59,186 bases of DNA, taken from assembly GCA_035707805.1 (NCBI GenBank), contig DASSTS010000032.1, positions 1 through 59,186 of the forward strand. Direction: 5' to 3'. The notes under the pieces are model-generated. The model had not been told where the DNA came from, did not search any database, and saw nothing but the letters and a program-made list of their open reading frames with translations. Below, one piece after another: positions 11,500 through 19,919 of the stretch (positions are counted from its first letter, which is position 1; each line of letters starts with the position of its first letter). Source of the DNA: Castellaniella sp035707805 (GTDB lineage: Bacteria; Pseudomonadota; Gammaproteobacteria; Burkholderiales; Burkholderiaceae_B). The position numbers were made by a program, and so were the translations under genes.

Positions 11500-12093
11500 A
11501 TGGAACACCTGAACCAAACCCTGTTTCTCTGGATCAACGCCACCGACCCATCCGCCTTCAGCATCCTGCTGGGGCGGCTGCTGGCCAACAGCCTGGTCTA
11601 CGTCTTTCCCCTGTACATCATCGGGAGCTGGCTGCGGTCGGACGCCGCCGGCCGCGACGCGCTGGTGCAGGCGGTCCTGGCGGCAGCCGTGGCCCTGTTC
11701 CTGTCCTGGGCCATGGGCAAGCTCTGGTTCCACCCGCGCCCCTTCGTCGTGGAGATCGGCCACCAGTACATGCCCCACAAGCCGACCGCGTCCTTTCCCA
11801 GCAACCACCTGAGCTTCATCTGGGCGCTGTGCGCGGGCCTCTGGATGCACCCGGTGCGGCGGCGCGCGGCCTGGGTGCTGGGCCTGCTGGGCCTGGCGGT
11901 CGCCTGGGCCAGGATCTACATGGGGGTCCACTGGCCCCTGGACATGGCCGGCGCCCTGCTGAACGCCATCGTCGCGGCGGGCCTGTGCCTGCCGCTGCGG
12001 CCCCGGGTGGTGCCGCGCCTGCGCGCCCTGATCGAGCACCCCTACCGGCTGATCTGCGCCTGGCCCATCCGCAAGGGCTGGTTCCGGACCTGA
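11500..12093 (+). CDS. PAP2-family undecaprenyl-diphosphate phosphatase (BcrC-like)
   Basis: A 197-residue membrane phosphatase. All three PAP2 acid-phosphatase motifs are present: KLWFHPRP, SFPSNH and RIYMGVHWPLD. About five or six membrane segments surround them. BcrC-type enzymes recycle undecaprenyl pyrophosphate for peptidoglycan and O-antigen synthesis, with the active site facing the periplasm. A lipid-A phosphatase is the main alternative. It follows the permease gene on the same strand by 65 bases and has its own short leader. Confidence 0.82.
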   Translation: MEHLNQTLFLWINATDPSAFSILLGRLLANSLVYVFPLYIIGSWLRSDAAGRDALVQAVLAAAVALFLSWAMGKLWFHPRPFVVEIGHQYMPHKPTASFPSNHLSFIWALCAGLWMHPVRRRAAWVLGLLGLAVAWARIYMGVHWPLDMAGALLNAIVAAGLCLPLRPRVVPRLRALIEHPYRLICAWPIRKGWFRT

Positions 12094-12185
12094 TCCGCCG
12101 CCGGCCGCAGACCGGCGCCATTCATCCGAGGTTCATGCGCCGCGGGCGATGATGGCGCCGTTTCCATTTCCCGCCGCACACGACC

Positions 12186-12731
12186 ATGTCCACGACCCCG
12201 CCCCGCCGTTATTCCCGCCTGGCGATCAGCCTGCACTGGCTGACGCTGCTGCTGATCATCGTGGTCTACTCGATGATGGAATTCAAGGGCCTGTTTCCCA
12301 AGGACAGCCCCGAGCGGGCCTTCATGAAGATGCTGCATTCCTCGTGCGGCCTGACCATCCTGGCCCTGACGCTGGTGCGCGTGGGCGCGCGCTTCTTCCA
12401 GCGCGCGCCGGACATCACGCCCGCGCCGCCGGCCTGGGAGCAGCGGGCCGCGGTGCTGATGCATGCCGCCCTCTATGCCATGCTGATCGCCCTGCCGCTG
12501 CTGGCCTGGTTCGCCATCAGCGCGGCCGGCGGCAGCCCTCGATTCTGGGGCATCCCGCTGCCGGCGCTGACCACGGAGAACAAGGAACTGGCCAGGAGCG
12601 TCATCGACGCCCACAAGCTGATCGCCAACATCGGCTACGGCCTGATCGCGCTGCATGTCCTGGCCGCGCTGAAACACCACTACATCCGCCGCGACGACAC
12701 GCTGCTGCGCATGCTGCCGGGACGGCGCTGA
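12186..12731 (+). CDS. Cytochrome b561
   Basis: A 181-residue inner-membrane di-heme cytochrome of the bacterial CybB type. Four membrane helices are visible, with candidate heme histidines in ISLHWLT, MLHSSCG, LMHAALY and ALHVLAALKHH. These proteins move electrons between quinol and periplasmic acceptors or superoxide. It ends 7 bases before the stop of the convergent coupling-protein gene, so the two transcripts probably meet here without a terminator. Nothing ties it to the aromatic locus except position. Confidence 0.88.
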   Translation: MSTTPPRRYSRLAISLHWLTLLLIIVVYSMMEFKGLFPKDSPERAFMKMLHSSCGLTILALTLVRVGARFFQRAPDITPAPPAWEQRAAVLMHAALYAMLIALPLLAWFAISAAGGSPRFWGIPLPALTTENKELARSVIDAHKLIANIGYGLIALHVLAALKHHYIRRDDTLLRMLPGRR

Positions 12732-12738
12732 CGGGCCC

Positions 12739-12972
12739 TCAGGAATCCTGGCGGGCGATCGCCATGGCTTCGCGCAGGATGGCCAGGTCGCCAATATGAT
12801 TGGCCAGCAACAGGATCAGGCGGGCGTTGACCTGCACGCTCTGTTCGTCGCTGAGGTCGCGATGCAGGTTGATCAGCTCTTCGTAGAAGTCGTCGCCGGC
12901 CGTGTAGGCGCGCGCATAGCGGCGGCCCGGCTCGCCGAAGTTCAGGTTCAGGTTCAGTCCCATGGGATTCAT
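12739..12972 (-). CDS. mhaB: Small DUF2783 protein, MhaB-like coupling protein
   Basis: A 77-residue acidic, mostly helical protein. Its ATG overlaps the stop of the flavin hydroxylase gene (ATGA), so the two are translationally coupled; an ATG 12 bases further upstream is less likely. The core YEELINLHRDLSDEQS and RLILLLANHIGD fits the DUF2783 family. In Pseudomonas putida U, 3-hydroxyphenylacetate 6-hydroxylase has two parts: a flavoprotein of about 65 kDa (MhaA) and a small coupling protein (MhaB). Size, order and coupling match here. The role as coupling protein is inferred from that parallel. Confidence 0.65.
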   Translation of the reverse strand: MNPMGLNLNLNFGEPGRRYARAYTAGDDFYEELINLHRDLSDEQSVQVNARLILLLANHIGDLAILREAMAIARQDS

Positions 12973-14636
12973 TCCTGGTTGCAAGTGGCACGCGCCAGCG
13001 CCTGACGGACCCGTTGCGGATCCGGCGTGCGCCAGCGGGCCGCGATGTGCTGGTCGGGGCGTATCAGCCAGGCCGATCCCGGCCGGGCGTCATAGCGTTC
13101 GGCGAAGCGCCCGGTGTAGTCCTCAAAGACCTTGAAGCCATGCGGCGACCGCCCGCCCGATGGGGTCACGAGGATGACGTCCACCGGCAGCGGGCCGGAC
13201 ATCAGCGCCTGGAGGGCATCGGCCTGCGGCACGCTGGCCGGCTTGTCGACATAGACCAGCAGCTGGAAGCGATTGCCCAGCCTGCCCAGCAGCCAGAAAT
13301 GGTCCACCTGGGCCCTCATGGGGCTGTCGTCGCAGGGCGCCCCGGGCACCATGTCTCCAGCGAAGGAGGCCTCATCGGGAGTATTCAGGGGGGAATCCGC
13401 CAGGATCGCCGGCACCGACAGGCGGCCGGAATTCACCAGCGCCCGGGCGAACGGGTAGTGGCGCGCCAGCCCCAGCACCGCATTGCGAAATGCCAGCGAA
13501 GTCTTGGTCTTGGGCGTGATGAAATCCGTCGAGCGCGTGGAATTCAGCAGGTTCTCGTCGGCGGCATAGGTCCGTTCGTCGGAATACGTGTCCAGCAGGC
13601 GCTCTGGAGCCTTGCCGTCCATGACCAGCCGCAGCTTCCAGATCAGGTTGTCCGTATCCTGGATGCCGGAGTTGGCGCCGCGCGCGCCGAACGGCGACAC
13701 CTGGTGGGCCGCGTCGCCGACAAACAGCGCCCGGCCGTGCCGGAATTTCGCCATGCGCCGGCACTGGAAGGTGTAGACGCTGACCCATTCGAGCTCGAAT
13801 TCATGTTCCTCGCCCAGCATGGCCCGGATGCGGGGGATGACTTTCTCCGGGCGTTTTTCTTCTTCGGGATCGGCATCCCAGCCGAGCTGGAAGTCGATGC
13901 GCCACACATTGTCGGCCTGGCGGTGCAACAGCACCGACTGGCCGGGGTGAAAGGGCGGGTCGAACCAGAACCAGCGCTCGGCGGGAAAGTCGGCCTTCAT
14001 GACCACGTCGGCGATCAGGAACCGGTCCATGAAGACCTTGCCCTCAGCCTCCAGCCCCATCATCCGGCGGATGGGGCTGCGGGCGCCATCGGCCACGATG
14101 AGCCAGTCGGCCTCGAGCGGATAGGTGCCGTCCGGCGTCTCGACCTGCAGCGCCACGCCATCGTCCCCGGCGCGCATGGACACGACCTTGTTGCGAAACC
14201 GCAGGTCCAGGGAAGGGAGGGACCGGGCGCGCTTGACCAGGAATTCCTCGAGATAGTACTGCTGCAGGTTGATCATGCCGGGCCGATGATGGTCCGGCTG
14301 GGGCAGCAGGTTGAAGCTGTAGACTTCTTCGCTGCGAAAGAACGTCCGGCCCACGTTCCAGCTCACCCCCTTGTCCACGCAAGGGTCGGCCGCCCCGAGG
14401 CGATCCAGCACTTCCAGGACCCGCTTGGCATAGCAGACCCCGCGGGAGCCCACCGAGACGGTGTCGTCATCGTCGAGCAGCAGCACGGGCAGGTTCTGCT
14501 GGGCGAGGTCGATCGCGGCCGCCAGGCCGACCGGGCCGGCGCCCACGACCACGACCGGATGGCGGACGGCCGCATGCGTCTCCAGCTCGCGCGGCGGATG
14601 GTAATCGAACTTCTGGTACTGATAGGTACTGAGCAT
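12969..14636 (-). CDS. mhaA: FAD-dependent aromatic hydroxylase, MhaA-like
   Basis: Class A flavoprotein monooxygenase, 555 residues from the ATG at 14636, which has GGAGGAG upstream. The FAD fold GAGPVG is at residues 32-37, the NADH-linked DG motif VADGARSP at 181-188 and the second FAD motif LFVGDAAHQVSPFGARG at 304-320. A thioredoxin-like C-terminal domain follows, as in the MhpA/PobA-like group. Paired with the small protein downstream, the best match is 3-hydroxyphenylacetate 6-hydroxylase, which makes homogentisate from 3-hydroxyphenylacetate. The homogentisate genes 17 kb away support this. Other monohydroxylated aryl acids are possible substrates. Confidence 0.72.
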   Translation of the reverse strand: MLSTYQYQKFDYHPPRELETHAAVRHPVVVVGAGPVGLAAAIDLAQQNLPVLLLDDDDTVSVGSRGVCYAKRVLEVLDRLGAADPCVDKGVSWNVGRTFFRSEEVYSFNLLPQPDHHRPGMINLQQYYLEEFLVKRARSLPSLDLRFRNKVVSMRAGDDGVALQVETPDGTYPLEADWLIVADGARSPIRRMMGLEAEGKVFMDRFLIADVVMKADFPAERWFWFDPPFHPGQSVLLHRQADNVWRIDFQLGWDADPEEEKRPEKVIPRIRAMLGEEHEFELEWVSVYTFQCRRMAKFRHGRALFVGDAAHQVSPFGARGANSGIQDTDNLIWKLRLVMDGKAPERLLDTYSDERTYAADENLLNSTRSTDFITPKTKTSLAFRNAVLGLARHYPFARALVNSGRLSVPAILADSPLNTPDEASFAGDMVPGAPCDDSPMRAQVDHFWLLGRLGNRFQLLVYVDKPASVPQADALQALMSGPLPVDVILVTPSGGRSPHGFKVFEDYTGRFAERYDARPGSAWLIRPDQHIAARWRTPDPQRVRQALARATCNQE

Positions 14637-14692
14637 GGTGATGTCTCCTCCAGGACGGCTCGCGGTCCCGGGCCGCGATGCCCGCCGTCCGA

Positions 14693-15661
14693 TCAATGTC
14701 CCGTTTGCAGGCCGTGCCACATCTCCTGGTCGCGCTCGGCCGTCCAGATGCGCGGATGGCGAAGGCCGCCGGCCTCGTCCATGGCCCGGACCACGTCGAA
14801 GGGCAGGCAGTGTTCGTAGATGAAGACCTGCGAGAACTTCGGATCCATGGCGCCTCGGATGTGGGCCATGGCCTGCTTCAGGTCCATCCCGCGGGCGTGC
14901 GCTTCGCGGGCGGACGCATACAGCGTGGACACGAAATCACGCGTATAGGCCAGGCCGGCGGCCACCCGCTCGGGCGTGTCCAGCGCCGGACCGCGGCCGG
15001 GCACCAGCTTCTCGGCCCCCAGGGCCGCCAGCGCATCCAGAGTGGCCGGCCATTCGGCCAGCTGGGCATCGCCGGTGTAACAGGCGGCGTCGTATTCGAC
15101 GAGGTCGCCGGAGAATAGGACCTTTTCGGACGGGACCCACACCACGGTGTCGCCACGGGTGTGGCCCGGGCCGGGATGGAAGACTTTCACCTCCAGGTCG
15201 CGCCCCATCCACAGGCTGATGCCGTCCTGGAAGACCAGGGTCGGCCAGGTCAGGCCGGGGATGGATTCGAAGGCCTGGAACAGGCGCGGAAAGCGTTCGT
15301 ATTCGGACTGCATGTCCTGCGCGCCGCGCTCCACGATCATCTCGTAGGTGCCCTGGCTGGCGATGATTTCCTGCAATCCCTCGTCGCGATAGGCCGAGGC
15401 GCCCAGCACCCGCACGGCATGGTAATGCGACAGCACGGCGTACTTGATGGGCTTGTCGGTGATCTTGCGGATTTCCGCGATCAGCCGCCGCGCCATCACC
15501 GGCGTGGCCAGCGTGTCGCAGATCAGGACGGCCTCGTCGCCGATGACGACGCCGGTGTTCGGATCGCCTTCGGCGGTATAGGACCAGCAGTGCCCGGACA
15601 GGCGGGCGAAGGTGGCCTTCTTTTCCTCCAGGTCGGCGACGGAGGCGAATTGCTTGCTCAT
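14693..15661 (-). CDS. MBL-fold hydrolase with an altered metal site
   Basis: A 322-residue metallo-beta-lactamase-fold protein without a signal peptide. The usual HxHxDH motif reads HYHAVR: His79 and His81 remain but Asp and His are replaced by Val83 and Arg84. The other ligands are His167 in GPGHTRGDT and Asp186 in LFSGDLVEYD. The Zn1 site could still form; the Zn2 site seems lost. A one-metal hydrolase, perhaps a lactonase or thioesterase acting on an aromatic by-product, is an inference. It lies inside the leftward operon, 22 bases after the ATPase gene and 56 before the flavin hydroxylase. Confidence 0.75.
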   Translation of the reverse strand: MSKQFASVADLEEKKATFARLSGHCWSYTAEGDPNTGVVIGDEAVLICDTLATPVMARRLIAEIRKITDKPIKYAVLSHYHAVRVLGASAYRDEGLQEIIASQGTYEMIVERGAQDMQSEYERFPRLFQAFESIPGLTWPTLVFQDGISLWMGRDLEVKVFHPGPGHTRGDTVVWVPSEKVLFSGDLVEYDAACYTGDAQLAEWPATLDALAALGAEKLVPGRGPALDTPERVAAGLAYTRDFVSTLYASAREAHARGMDLKQAMAHIRGAMDPKFSQVFIYEHCLPFDVVRAMDEAGGLRHPRIWTAERDQEMWHGLQTGH

Positions 15662-15683
15662 GATGGATTTCCTTTTCGATGTT

Positions 15684-16997
15684 TCACATGCCCAGGTACG
15701 CAGCGCGCACCTGCTCGTTGCGGATCATGTCCTGCCCGGTGCCCGACAGCACGATATGGCCGGTTTCCAGGACGTAGGCGCGATCGGCGATGCCCAGCGC
15801 GGCAAAGGCGTTCTGCTCGACCAGCAAGATGGTGATGCCCTGGGCCTTGAGCGTGCGGATGACGTTGAAGACCTCCTCGACCAGCAGGGGCGCCAGGCCC
15901 ATGGACGGCTCGTCGAGCAGCAGCAGGCGCGGCCGCCCCATCAGGGCCCTGCTGATGGCCAGCATCTGCTGCTGCCCCCCGGAGAGCGTCCCGGCGGGCA
16001 GGCGGCGCTTTTCGCGCAGGACGGGGAACATCGAGTAGACGCGTTCCAGGTCTTCGTCGACCTGGCCGGGGGGACGCAGGTAGGCGCCCAGGCGCAGGTT
16101 GTCCTCGATCGACAGCGGCCCGAAGACCTGGCGGCCCTCCGGGCTGTGGCAGATGCCGGCGCGCACACGCCGGTCGGCCCGCACCCGGGACAGGTCCCGC
16201 CCGCCGAAGCGGATCCGTCCCGCGCTCATCGGCTGGATGCCCGACAGCGTGCGCAGGAAGGTGGTCTTGCCCGCGCCGTTGGCCCCGACCAGCGCCACGA
16301 GCTCGCCCTTGAAGACATCCAGGCTGATGCCCTGGAGCGCCCGGATGCGCCCGTAACAGGATTCGAGGTCCCGGACTTCGAGCAGCGGTTCGCTCGCCGC
16401 GGCCGACAGATGCCGGAATCCCCCCGCGTGGCTGCCCCCCAGGCCGATCGTATCCGGCGCCAGCGACACGATGCGGTGGTAGAGCTCGCGGTATTCGGCG
16501 CGGGCCTGTTCCCCGAACAGGGGATCGCGGTGATCGGAGAAGGCCGCCGCGATGCCGGCCCAGTCCTCGGGCAGCAAGGTCTCCCGCGCCAGCGGGAAGA
16601 TGCTCTTTTCCTCGGTCCGGATGTGCCGCTTGAGCTGATCTGCGTAGCGGCGCAGCCCCTCGATGAATTCGGGCTGGTCGGCCAGGCGGCCCTCCGATCC
16701 AAGGAATCGGCGCAAGCCCTGCAGGCTGGCGGGCCCCTCGCGGTGCTCCTCCTCCAGGGCATCGAGCAGGGCGCCGGCGGCCTCGGGCGCGCGCCGCCTG
16801 ACGGCCAGGAACAGGTACTGGTCTTCTTTGGCATGGTGGCAGCCATCCATGAATTCCTGGATGTAGTCGAACAGGGCATGGAAGAAGCCTTCCTCGACCG
16901 GCTCGCCCGCCTGGAGCTCGCCCGCCACCCAGTCCATGGTGGTCGCGATCCGCCAGAGGTTGCGGTGTTCTTCTTGAATGATGTCCAGTGCGTGCAT
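15684..16997 (-). CDS. Hemerythrin-domain fused LivF-type ABC ATPase
   Basis: A 437-residue fusion. Residues 1-180 form a hemerythrin-like (HHE) helical bundle with candidate diiron ligands His11, His54/His55, Glu58, His85, His125 and Glu129/Glu130. From about residue 205 a complete LivF-type ATPase follows: Walker A GANGAGKTT (238-246), signature LSGGQQQ and Walker B LLLLDEPSMG. Ordinary LivF is about 235 residues, so the N-terminal domain is an addition within one unbroken frame. LivF powers uptake with LivG, H and M. The hemerythrin part could bind O2 or NO and tune uptake, which is inference. It starts 11 bases after the livG stop. Confidence 0.9.
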   Translation of the reverse strand: MHALDIIQEEHRNLWRIATTMDWVAGELQAGEPVEEGFFHALFDYIQEFMDGCHHAKEDQYLFLAVRRRAPEAAGALLDALEEEHREGPASLQGLRRFLGSEGRLADQPEFIEGLRRYADQLKRHIRTEEKSIFPLARETLLPEDWAGIAAAFSDHRDPLFGEQARAEYRELYHRIVSLAPDTIGLGGSHAGGFRHLSAAASEPLLEVRDLESCYGRIRALQGISLDVFKGELVALVGANGAGKTTFLRTLSGIQPMSAGRIRFGGRDLSRVRADRRVRAGICHSPEGRQVFGPLSIEDNLRLGAYLRPPGQVDEDLERVYSMFPVLREKRRLPAGTLSGGQQQMLAISRALMGRPRLLLLDEPSMGLAPLLVEEVFNVIRTLKAQGITILLVEQNAFAALGIADRAYVLETGHIVLSGTGQDMIRNEQVRAAYLGM

Positions 16998-17008
16998 GAT
17001 GTCCCCGC

Positions 17009-17770
17009 TCAGGCGTGGCCGCCCAGATAGGCCGCTATCACATCCGGATTGCGGCGGACTTCCGGCCCCGAGCCCTCGGCCAACCGCTTGCCGTAGTCCA
17101 GCACCAGGATGCGGTCCGAGAGGTTCATGACCATCTTCATGTCATGTTCGACCAGGATCACGGTCACGCCCGTCTCGGCGATCCGGCGCACCAGCGCGTC
17201 GACCTCCTGGGTTTCCTTGGGATTGAGTCCGGCGGCCGGCTCGTCCAGGAACAGCAGGCGCGGCTTCATGGCCAGCGCCCGCGCGATCTCCAGGCGCTTG
17301 AGCGCCCCGTAGGGCATGCTGTCGGCGCGCGACCGGGCGTAGGACGCCAGGCCGACGAACGCCATCAGGCCGGCGGCCTCCTCGCGCAGCGCCCGGTCGC
17401 GGCGCCGCAGGCCGGGCGTGCGCAGCAGCGCCTTGAACAGGCTGCTGTCCAGGTGCAGGTGGGCGCCGACCATGACGTTCTCCAGCGCGCTCATGTTCAT
17501 CCAGATCTGCAGGTTCTGGAAGGTGCGCGCCATGCCCAGGCGGGCCAGTTCGTAGGGCGTGCGGCCCTGGATCTCCCGGCCGTCCAGGCGGACGGCGCCC
17601 GCCGTGGGCCGATAGACCCCCGTGATCAGATTGAACAGGGTGGTCTTGCCCGCGCCGTTGGGGCCAATGACGGAATACACCGCACCCTCGTCCACCGAAA
17701 AGCTGACGTCCTGGACGGCGCGGACGTTGCCGAACTGGATGGACACGCGATCGACTTCGAGCAGGGCCAT
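17009..17770 (-). CDS. livG: LivG-type ABC transporter ATPase
   Basis: A 253-residue ATPase of the hydrophobic amino-acid uptake (HAAT) family. Walker A GPNGAGKTT, the LivG-type signature MPYGALKRLEIARAL and Walker B LLFLDEPAAGLNP are intact. It should pair with the hemerythrin-fused LivF to drive the LivH/LivM channel. It starts 4 bases after the livM stop. HAAT systems in such loci often import aromatic acids; the neighbouring hydroxylases and PaaK suggest phenylacetate-type substrates here. Confidence 0.92.
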   Translation of the reverse strand: MALLEVDRVSIQFGNVRAVQDVSFSVDEGAVYSVIGPNGAGKTTLFNLITGVYRPTAGAVRLDGREIQGRTPYELARLGMARTFQNLQIWMNMSALENVMVGAHLHLDSSLFKALLRTPGLRRRDRALREEAAGLMAFVGLASYARSRADSMPYGALKRLEIARALAMKPRLLFLDEPAAGLNPKETQEVDALVRRIAETGVTVILVEHDMKMVMNLSDRILVLDYGKRLAEGSGPEVRRNPDVIAAYLGGHA

Positions 17771-17774
17771 GGCG

Positions 17775-18707
17775 TCAGTCTCCGATCCGCAGGCGGGCCG
17801 CCAGTGTCGGCACCAGGCCGCGCGGCAGAAAGATCATGCACAGCATCAGGATGGCTCCGAAGACGACGACTTCCCAGCCCTCGAAAGTCGCCAGGAGCTG
17901 CGGCAGCGCCGTCAGCAGCACCGCCCCCAGCACCGAGCCGAAGACCGAAGCCATGCCGCCCACCACGACCATGGTGACCAGCTCGATCGAATGGAAGAAG
18001 TTGGCGATCTCGGGGGTCACGAAGCCGACGTAGTGCGCCAGCACGCTGCCCATGATGCTGGCCGCGACGGCCGACAGCACGAACACGGCCGTCTTGTAGC
18101 GGGGCACGTCCACGCCCACGACCTGGGCGGCGATCTCCGAACCGTGCAGGCCCCGCAAGGCCCGCCCGAACGGGGAGTCGATCAGGTTCAGCGCGCCCCA
18201 GACGCTCAGCAGCAGGATGGCGGCCACGACCCAGTACCACTGCGTATCGCGCATGAGCTCGTAGCCGAACAGGTCCATGGACGGCACCGGCATGCCGTCC
18301 GGCCCCCCGGTCCAGGCCGCCTCGTTGCGGATCACGATGTTGATGATGATGCCCAGGCCCAGCGTCGCCATGGCGAGATAATGGCCCTTGAGACGCAGGA
18401 TCGGCCGTGCGACCAGCAGCGCCAGCAGCCCGGTGCCCGCCGCGCCGGCCGCCAGGGCCAGCAGCGGATGCCAGCCGAAATGACTGGGCAGCACCGCCGA
18501 GGCGTAGGCGCCCAGGCCCACGAAGCCGGCATGGCCCAGGCTGATCTGGCCCGCGTAGCCGACCAGCAGGTTCAGGCTGAGGACGATCACCGCATTGATG
18601 CACATGCGGATGACAATGTCCAGGTAGTAGCTGTTGGGCGCCAGGAAAGGCGCCGCGGCCAGGAACAGGGCCAGGATGGCCAGGCCGGCAAGGGATCGTC
18701 CGCGCAT
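17775..18707 (-). CDS. livM: LivM-type ABC transporter permease
   Basis: A 310-residue inner-membrane permease with about 9-10 hydrophobic segments. Typical LivM motifs are SLNLLVGYAGQISLGHAGF and RALRGLHGSEIAAQVVGV, the cytoplasmic loop that contacts the ATPase. I chose the ATG at 18707, two bases after the livH stop, because the long upstream frame runs antiphase over livH. It forms the channel with LivH. Confidence 0.92.
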   Translation of the reverse strand: MRGRSLAGLAILALFLAAAPFLAPNSYYLDIVIRMCINAVIVLSLNLLVGYAGQISLGHAGFVGLGAYASAVLPSHFGWHPLLALAAGAAGTGLLALLVARPILRLKGHYLAMATLGLGIIINIVIRNEAAWTGGPDGMPVPSMDLFGYELMRDTQWYWVVAAILLLSVWGALNLIDSPFGRALRGLHGSEIAAQVVGVDVPRYKTAVFVLSAVAASIMGSVLAHYVGFVTPEIANFFHSIELVTMVVVGGMASVFGSVLGAVLLTALPQLLATFEGWEVVVFGAILMLCMIFLPRGLVPTLAARLRIGD

Positions 18708-18709
18708 CG

Positions 18710-19585
18710 TTACACCCGCTCGGTGGAATGGCCGCCGAACAGGCCGCGCGGCATGAAGAACAGGACCAGCAGGATCAGGACGAAGGGGATGGCGTCCTTG
18801 TACGCCGAGGAGACGTAGCCCGCCCCCATGGCCTCGAGCACACCGACCAGCAGGCCGCCCACCACCGCCCCCAGGCCGCTGCCCAGCCCGCCGACCACCG
18901 CCGCCACGAAGCCCTTCAGGCCCAGCATGATGCCCACGTCGTAGGAGGTCAGCGTGATCGGCGCGATCAGGATGCCGCCCAGCGCGCCCAAGGCGGCCGC
19001 CAGGGCAAAGCTCATGAGCAGGACCCAGCCGGTGCTGACGCCCACCAGCTGCGCGGCGACCCGGTTGTAGGCCGTCGCCAGCATGGCCTTGCCCGCCATC
19101 GTGCGGCTGAAGAAATACCAGAGCAGCGCCACCGCGATGGCCGTCACCCCGAACACCCAGAAGCTCTGGGGCTGCAGCGTCGCCCCCAGGAAGGACAGGG
19201 GCGCGTGCCCGGAGAACGGCGGCAGGCTGTGGGCGCCCTTGCCCAGCCAGACCTGGACCAGGCCGCGCAACACCAGGGACGCGCCGATGGTGATGATGAT
19301 CAGGGTCACGGGGCCGGCGTCCTTGACGGGCTCGATGGCGCATTTTTCGAGCAGCACCCCGACCAGGGCAGGCAGCAGCACCGCCAGCGCAAACGCGGGC
19401 GCCCAATGCAGGCCCGCCTGGGTGAAGAACACCGCCAGCATGCCGCCCAGCATGATGAACTCGCCCTGGGCGAAGTTGATCACGTGGCTGGAGTTATAGA
19501 TGAGGTTGAAGCCCAGGGCGGCCAGGGCATAGGTCGCGCCCACGGTCAGGCCCGAGAACAGGAACTGCAGGAACTCCGCATGCAC
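18710..19585 (-). CDS. livH: LivH-type ABC transporter permease, first gene of the operon
   Basis: A 291-residue permease of the HAAT family. It begins with LQFLFSGLTVGATYALAALG, the usual LivH start, and has YNSSHVINFAQGEFIMLGGM. The start is a GTG at 19585, 7 bases after AGGAG; the nearby ATGs are out of frame or lack this spacing. It heads a tight leftward operon (livH, livM, livG, hemerythrin-livF, MBL, mhaA, mhaB). No binding-protein gene is in this operon; a fitting one ends the divergent paa operon at 27.9-29.1 kb. Confidence 0.92.
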   Translation of the reverse strand: MHAEFLQFLFSGLTVGATYALAALGFNLIYNSSHVINFAQGEFIMLGGMLAVFFTQAGLHWAPAFALAVLLPALVGVLLEKCAIEPVKDAGPVTLIIITIGASLVLRGLVQVWLGKGAHSLPPFSGHAPLSFLGATLQPQSFWVFGVTAIAVALLWYFFSRTMAGKAMLATAYNRVAAQLVGVSTGWVLLMSFALAAALGALGGILIAPITLTSYDVGIMLGLKGFVAAVVGGLGSGLGAVVGGLLVGVLEAMGAGYVSSAYKDAIPFVLILLVLFFMPRGLFGGHSTERV

Positions 19586-19919
19586 GGCATGTCTCCTTGC
19601 CAGGACCGGGGGCCGTTCCGCCGTGGCGGAAGGTTCCGGTCCCTATATATTACAAATCAATTTTTTAGACATCTGATTTCGTATCAAAGAAAACATAGTG
19701 GACTTGTCCGGCTTGATCAAGAGAATCTGATCAGTAACCCACAGTCATTCGGGAAAACGATCAGAAGAACTGGAATTCCAACTCATCGATTCATCGGATC
19801 AGCCTCTGGATCCAAGGGTGTAATGACAATACGAAAATCACGGTTTTGACCGTGAATTTGTATCATCATGACCCGGAGTGGGCCGCTTGAGAGGCGCAGG
19901 CCGCAGGGCGCGGCCCCGT
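19586..19919 (-). promoter_or_regulatory. Promoter region of the liv-mha operon with a near-perfect dyad
   Basis: A 334-base A/T-rich gap between the paaX stop and livH, in sharp contrast to its GC-rich surroundings. At 19829-19863 ATACGAAAATCACGGT and ACCGTGAATTTGTAT form a dyad around TTTG; the inner CACGGT/ACCGTG stem is perfect. It lies 57 bases past the paaX stop, so it may be the paaX terminator, a PaaX or other operator, or both. ATTTGTATC at its right edge recurs in the divergent oxygenase/paaN region at 23116-23124. No gene is seen in this stretch. Confidence 0.5.
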
